From Siphonodentalium dalli (lineage: Eukaryota > Mollusca > Scaphopoda > Gadilida > Siphonodentaliidae), in the NCBI GenBank assembly GCA_032622095.1, contig CP136066.1, positions 110,319,319 through 110,383,318 of the forward strand: 64,000 nucleotides of DNA. The letters run 5' to 3'. This document shows positions 59,170 to 64,000 of this stretch, piece after piece; within the stretch, counting starts at the first letter, position 1, and every line of letters starts with the position of its first letter. The notes beneath the pieces were generated by a model, which ran no database searches, had not been told where the DNA came from, and saw nothing but the letters and a program-made list of their open reading frames with translations. The position numbers and the translations under genes are program-made.

Positions 59170-59620
59170 AAAATATAGTGAATAAGCTACATGTATACAT
59201 GTACTGTATGAATGCAGTTAAATAGATATGGAAGCGTGACATGTACTGTATGAATGCTGTTAAATTGATGTGGTGTCGGGACATGTGTACTGTATCATGT
59301 ATCATTTTATGCTAGCTCATCATGAATCCCGCTCCATATAGATATCACTGAGTGTTCAAGAGACTTTGGTCACCATTTTCCGAGGCCGGAGGTTTTGAGG
59401 TCTGAAACTAAAATCACAAGAAAACAAATCAGTCCGATTAAAATGGTAATGTCACTAGTGAATTGTGTCATTTCTCGTTACGTCATTGACGTTACGTCGC
59501 TTTCTGATCTTGACTGAAATTTCGGTGGTTAATCTTTCTCCACATCGCGACTTTCTTACATTAATTTTGTGTGTTTTAATCATATTTGGCGAACCATATT
59601 GATGCAGAAGTGTAATAAAT
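59170..59620. other. No gene; short direct repeat and CRE half-sites
   Basis: 'catgtactgtatgaatgc' occurs twice (59198 and 59240). 'ttacgtcattgacgttacgtc' with one extra base, near 59479, has three CRE half-sites. Confidence 0.4.
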
Positions 59621-59757
59621 AGAGTAATCAATTAGTTCCGAGAATTACGTTAAATAAATTACGTTTAGGTAAAAAAAACGCGCACTCGTTTCTTACCGAC
59701 GTCTCTCGCCTCTCGTGAATTATTTAACGTAATTCTCGGAACCAATTGATTACTCTC
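59621..59757. repeat. Foldback hairpin, 137 bp
   Basis: 'agagtaatcaattagttccg' and 'agaattacgttaaataaatt' pair with 'aattatttaacgtaattct' and 'cggaaccaattgattactct'. The ~50-bp loop is GC-richer. Confidence 0.85.
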
Positions 59758-59955
59758 TATATAATCAATATTTATTTATCGATAGCATATCTATTGACCG
59801 TCTTGGTGGAATAGAGAGAAGTGTTTCCCCGAGGTGATTTCTTATGAACATGTATCAAACATGATTGTTACCCAATAGTAGAGTGTTACTTCGTAAATCA
59901 TTGGGATTTAGAATTAATTGGTTAACCCCAAATTTTTCGTTCGTAACGCCACAAC

Positions 59956-60077
59956 GAACTGTTGCCCGCCCTGAATGAACTGTTGTCCGGTTTGCAATCA
60001 CGGTCAGCTTTCGTGACGTCACGAGTGAACTGTTGCCCGACCCGAGCGAACTGTTGACTGGCTCCGAACGAACTGTT
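59956..60077 (+). repeat. 'gaactgttg' repeat cluster, 5 units, with a CRE
   Basis: 'gaactgttg' starts at 59956, 59977, 60027, 60048 and 60069, so the unit is 21 bp except for one 50-bp gap. The gap holds the 14-bp perfect palindrome tcgtgacgtcacga (60011-60024) with CRE TGACGTCA. 'aactg' also fits a Myb-type site. Regulatory function is inference. Confidence 0.75.
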
Positions 60078-60161
60078 GACTGGCCCGAACGAATAACACT
60101 ATTAAAGAGAGTGATTAATTAGCAATGACCTGATTATATACAAGTAAATGTATTGGGTAAC

Positions 60162-60259
60162 AAAGCAATTATTTCATGTGTCTTTTCGGAACAGGCAAAA
60201 TTGTTGTCACAGGGACAACAATTTTGACTGTTCCCAAAAGACACATGAAATAATTGCTT
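60162..60259. repeat. Near-perfect 98-nt hairpin
   Basis: Arms of about 46 bp: 'aagcaattatttcatgtgtc' pairs with 'gacacatgaaataattgctt', and 'caaaattgttgtc' with 'gacaacaattttg'. There are about two mismatches and a loop of only a few bases. Confidence 0.9.
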
Positions 60260-60343
60260 GCTATCGACTGAGACCGCAGACCGTTGGTAATAGTTCCAAG
60301 ACTATAACCAGAGCGATAGTTCGCTTGCCAAAATTCTCGCATC

Positions 60344-60475
60344 GCGCCCACCGTGACGTCAGAGTGCATGCAGGTAATTTAGTTCAATGCGCCCACCGTG
60401 ACGTCAGCGTGTATGCAGGTAATTTAGTTCAATGCGCCCACCATGACGTCAGCGTGCAGGCAGGTAATAGTTCAA
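60344..60475 (+). repeat. 45-bp tandem repeat, 3 units, each with a perfect CRE
   Basis: Units begin 'gcgcccacc' at 60344, 60389 and 60434. TGACGTCA occurs in each at 60354, 60399 and 60444. A longer flanking repeat ('ggtaatagttc', 'aagactata', 'gatagtt') brackets the array at 60284 and 60462. The 143-codon frame over it is a by-product. Confidence 0.9.
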
Positions 60476-60529
60476 AGACTATAGCAAGAGTGATAGTTAA
60501 CTTGCCGGGCAATTTTCAAAACTACTCTC

Positions 60530-60600
60530 TGACACGTGATCGCGCTTCGGCCAATCAAAAGACAGTTGACCCTCTGTGAACTCTAAATGTATAATAATGT
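60530..60600 (+). promoter_or_regulatory. Possible core-promoter motifs right of the CRE array
   Basis: CACGTG (60533-60538), 'ggccaatcaaa' (about 60550, CCAAT type) and 'tataataa' (about 60590) follow the CRE repeats in plus-strand order. No gene is recognised in the next 3 kb, so this stays speculative. Confidence 0.2.
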
Positions 60601-61698
60601 AAACTATGTAAACTCGAATATTGTCCTTCTTTCAGTCGACATATTAGACTAGATTGGCAATCAGTTGGTATTTTCCAAATTCGGGGGGGGGGGGATGGGG
60701 TGGGTGGTATTTCCGACAAGTTGGAAAATTTGAGTAGCTATCAGTAGGAAAATTCCAACTAAGGGGCGAGCGGGTGCAAATTGTGGTTAATATTAACGAC
60801 TTGCTAATCCTATTCATTATGTCAGCACACGTATTTCTCCATAATAGTTATCTTTGAAAGGTTATACGTTCGCAGTTTATTTTCACCACTTTTCTTTTAG
60901 TTGTCAATTGTATGCAATCTTATCCGTAAATGAGCTCTCGTTTACGTATCACGGCGTGCGGCTGTCCTGATTATGTACTTCGTCGTATTTCGAGCACGAA
61001 TCATTTAGAATCAGTGTGAAGCACGCCAACCGCCTTGATTATTAGTTATTACTGGCAAGGACAACATCGACATAAGATGAACTAATAAAGATTCAGAACA
61101 CATCAGCTTTAGCATCACAAGACACTTGAGATAACATCACACTGGGGTCGCAAAACAAGAAAACTACTCGTTATAACATGCATTAGTAAATAAATATGAA
61201 GGTTTTACTGATGCTTGCCAAAACTGTCGATAATGCAACGAAAATTCTGTTTTGTCTAGACCTCTTCGCGCGTAAAATCTTTAGTCAGCTATGAAGGCAT
61301 GGGTTCCGAGTTTTTCTTTTAATGAAATGCACACGGGACATGCACCTTATTATGACAGGTGGTGTTGGTGGAAATATAAGACTGAAATTGCATTACAAAA
61401 TGGTGTGTTATCTCAACGCAATCAATTAAATTGACGATCACAGCCGGTTGTTTGTTGATTACGCTGTTGAAATAAGTCTACCACCTATACACAGAAGTCG
61501 AACCTTGTCGTTATAATACTATTGATGTGCTCTGCAGGCTCTATGGAAAAACCAAACCGAAAAGACTCACTGATGCATGGGATCATTGTCACAAGACTCT
61601 AATCACATTCGTAGTCAGATTTTCAACTCTGCCATAAATGTAGTCAGCTTTTCGTATGCGGTCACGTTCGTAGTAATAGAACTAGACTAGTGTTTGAT
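60601..61698. other. Intergenic, poly(G) only
   Basis: It contains a 12-base poly(G) at 60683-60694. Nothing else is recognised. Confidence 0.4.
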
Positions 61699-61701
61699 AT
61701 T

Positions 61702-62329
61702 GGCTGCGGACACACGTTCCACAGTAGCGACGGAGAGTAGGTATGACAATTTATTATTGTGGAGTTTGGTGACAATTGGTTGCCATGTCACCCGCTGCAT
61801 ATTCGCACAATGAGTCTTCCAAGGTGCGTTATAATCAGCCTAGTTCTTGGTCCTTTTATATATAGTTCACTTTGTTTATTCCAGATACTTTCTCTCAGCT
61901 GCATTTCCTCCAACAGTTCCGACACAGCGTCATCTGCACACTAAACGTCGCAAAGTAAAAAAAAACGCAAAAAAAATGCATTGAGATCATACCAATAAAC
62001 CGTACTACGTGCATGCTATTATGTGTGAGTGAATGAGGGATTGCCACGGTCAAACACAATTCTGGACGATCGATCGTACAATTATATATATATATATATA
62101 TATATTGTAGAGAATACAATGTAGCAAAACGTAATGAGTAGAGATCAACCTTGGTGAAACGCAATGGGTTAATGGGTTAATTGGTCCAGTCGAATCATTG
62201 TGTGGAAACTCAGCTGTCAACATGGATAGCTATGGCACAGAATTATGACTACCAATAGTCACCAAACTCCACCATAATAAATTGTCACGCCAACTATGCC
62301 ACCGCTACTGTGGTACGTTGTCCGCAGCC
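61702..62329. mobile_element. Long-TIR element GGCTGCGGACACACGT, copy 2
   Basis: It is 628 bp, flanked by ATT on both sides (61699-61701 and 62330-62332). The ends share over 100 bp in inverted orientation ('ggctgcggaca', 'acaatttattattgtggagt', 'gtgacaattgg'). It is colinear with 40923-41560, including 'caaacacaattctggacgat' in inverted sense. It has an internal (ta)n run at about 62083-62104 and no transposase. Confidence 0.88.
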
Positions 62330-62332
62330 ATT

Positions 62333-62828
62333 CTAAGTAGAAGAACAATCAAAACAAAAGCAACAAATAAAGAGATTGGTACAATACAAGTTTAGAATGG
62401 ATGTCGCACACCGAAAACTGATGCTTTTATTTATAGAATCAGCGGATGCCGCCATCTTGTCGCAAACGATATCGACTTCTACTGCATATCATGTGATGTA
62501 ACAACGACACTTGAAAGCTGACTACGAGTTTGATAGCTCATGAAAAGCTACATTTGTGACCGGTCTGAAAATCATATAGCGAATATGATCAGAACCTTAG
62601 AGCCTATGTGGTGTATTCGGGAATGTAAAAGATGCACGTCCCGAATTGACACTAAATTGGTGAAAATTCACTGAAGCGATTTTCCGCCTGAAATAAAACG
62701 TTAAAATGTGTTGTAATAAACATGACTTGCAACACACATGTATGACGAAAACCCCACATGATTGATTGATTTGGGTTCAAATGTCGCTTTCAGCAACTAA
62801 GGCCATATCACGACATGTCAGTTTTAGT
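62333..62828. other. No feature recognised
   Basis: Nothing recognised. Confidence 0.4.
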
Positions 62829-63030
62829 GGTGGAGGAAATCCGCACACAATCCGACCATGTGCGGCAAATCACCGGCCATGGTCGAGTAACTGACAACTC
62901 CACCATATAACGATTTCGAGTTACAAATCCACGATGGAAACATGTGGATTTGAACCCTCATCGCCAGCGCTGGAGGGCGAAACGGATTGGAGTTGTACCC
63001 CAAACCGATTGAGCCATCGAGGCCCCATCC
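62829..63030 (-). mobile_element. tRNA-derived SINE
   Basis: On the minus strand the 5' end reads 'ggggcctcgatggctcaatc'. An A box TGGCTCAATCGG (63005-63016) and B box GGGTTCAAATCC (62946-62957) are both close to pol III consensus. They are separated by 47 bp, longer than in a tRNA. A ~115-bp unrelated body follows, ending near 'ggatttcctccac'. No clear poly(A) or target duplication was found. It is the only good SINE in the window. Confidence 0.82.
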
Positions 63031-63366
63031 CCACATGAATGTGTGATGACGATAATCATAACAGTATATTTCAATACATTTTCATGTATGCACGTTTCTA
63101 TATAACAGAGACTAATTAGATAGAACCCAAGAGCCGATTAAAAGGAGATTTTGATGACCTTCTTCTTCTATTTATTTAACCGCTCTCGTAGAGCAACCAC
63201 ACTATACAAATGTGTGTATACAGTTAAACATTAAATATTAAATAAACACAAACACAAAATCCTCTCTGATGGACCCAAGTATCGCATCCACAAATATAAA
63301 AATACGAAAGTCATTCAGTTAAGAGTTTGATGTTTGAACATAATGTTATGATTTTAGGGGGTAGGG
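63031..63366. other. No feature recognised
   Basis: Nothing recognised. Confidence 0.4.
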
Positions 63367-63480
63367 TTCTCTATTCCGAAGGTTCGCTATTCCGAAGGTT
63401 CACTAATCCGAAGGTTCACTAATCCGAAGGTTCACCAATCCGAAGGTTCACTATTCCGAAGGTTCGCTATTCCGAAGGTT
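63367..63480 (+). repeat. 16-bp minisatellite, 7 units
   Basis: The unit is ttcgctattccgaagg with variants ttcactaatccgaagg; 'ccgaagg' falls every 16 bp from 63376 to 63472. There are no unique spacers, so it is not a CRISPR array. Confidence 0.95.
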
Positions 63481-64000
63481 TTCTATTATGGGAGTTTTTA
63501 GCCAGAAATGAATCAAAATTGCCCCCCCCCCGTACATTTATACACCCCAATCTAATATCTAATTTGTCCCAGATGTCGGTTATTAATAGCAAGAAGACAG
63601 TATCAGTTTATCATTTTAATATTATAGAAAGTTGAAAACACAATGACTGAAATAAACTACGAGTTAGAGATGCATTCTACCCGAACTGGCAATCTGTACT
63701 TGAAAGAAACATCAACATTAAAATCAAAACAAAGTCAGAATTGCAGTCAGGTCCATTCAGCGGTATTCTGCTATACAGTAAGTTATAGCGCTCCAGTATT
63801 GATTGACCGTAAGAGCCCCACTGTTATAGTCCGCCTTTAGCATTTGGGACATTATATTAATCAAAATAACTCCTATGTAAATCATTTATAAATCAGATGA
63901 TTTATTGAAGTTATGTCTACGTAAAATAACACTTCCTAAAACGACAGATGTCGTTTTAGTCCTCAGCCGATAGACGACATAATTATATGTCGTTCTACTC
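63481..64000. other. Window end; poly(C) and two small palindromes
   Basis: A 10-base poly(C) lies at 63522-63531. Palindromes aaaacgacagatgtcgtttt (63938-63957) and acgacataattatatgtcgt (63974-63993) share the ACGACA/TGTCGT half-site and may be one end of an element cut by the window edge. Confidence 0.55.

Noticed and set aside
60148-60579. 143-codon plus-strand frame
   Set aside because: It is composed of one arm-loop-arm hairpin plus the 45-bp CRE tandem repeat.
1-64000. Integrated viral genes
   Set aside because: No capsid, integrase, helicase or polymerase pattern was found other than the LINE-type reverse transcriptase fragments.

Overview
The window looks like nuclear DNA of a repeat-rich, AT-rich (roughly 36-38% G+C by eye) marine invertebrate, most likely a mollusc or another lophotrochozoan. 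The reasons are a spliced animal cysteine dioxygenase gene with GT-AG introns, LINE and SINE relics, many short inverted-repeat DNA elements, and dispersed repeat types I associate with molluscan genomes. The species assignment is inference; no prokaryotic, plasmid or phage organisation is visible.

One host gene is clear: cysteine dioxygenase (CDO1-like), plus strand, four coding exons at 11913-12157, 17370-17608, 19918-20087 and 22091-22141. They join in frame into a 234-residue protein with all expected iron ligands and the Cys-Tyr cofactor pair. Its introns are filled with LINE, MITE and tandem-repeat insertions. A weaker candidate is a minus-strand gene represented by two phase-compatible exons, 49027-49221 and a terminal exon 37867-38036.

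Layout: 1-7365 is a tandem array of a 1547-bp unit, nearly identical between copies and entering from the left. 7.4-11.9 kb holds MITEs and a degenerate ~155-bp array. 11.9-22.3 kb is the CDO gene. 22.3-64 kb is mostly transposon-derived. Four TTAA-flanked MITE families recur: AGGYAYRG-ended (4 copies), AGGTACTSAAYCCG-ended (3), CCCTTT-ended (7, several carrying 69-nt hairpins), and two looser ones. There are also elements with 3-bp target duplications (PIF/Harbinger-like), a 2.2-kb and a 1.75-kb palindrome, several minisatellites, nine poly(G)/poly(C) tracts and one tRNA-related SINE.

The most notable observations are: a natural empty-site proof of TTAA targeting; a composite MITE in which two 69-nt hairpins are exact reverse complements of each other; a long palindrome whose loop looks protein-coding; a MITE ending 25 bp before a CDO splice acceptor; and a cluster of perfect CRE palindromes near 60 kb. 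I did not find a clearly new enzymatic or defence system.
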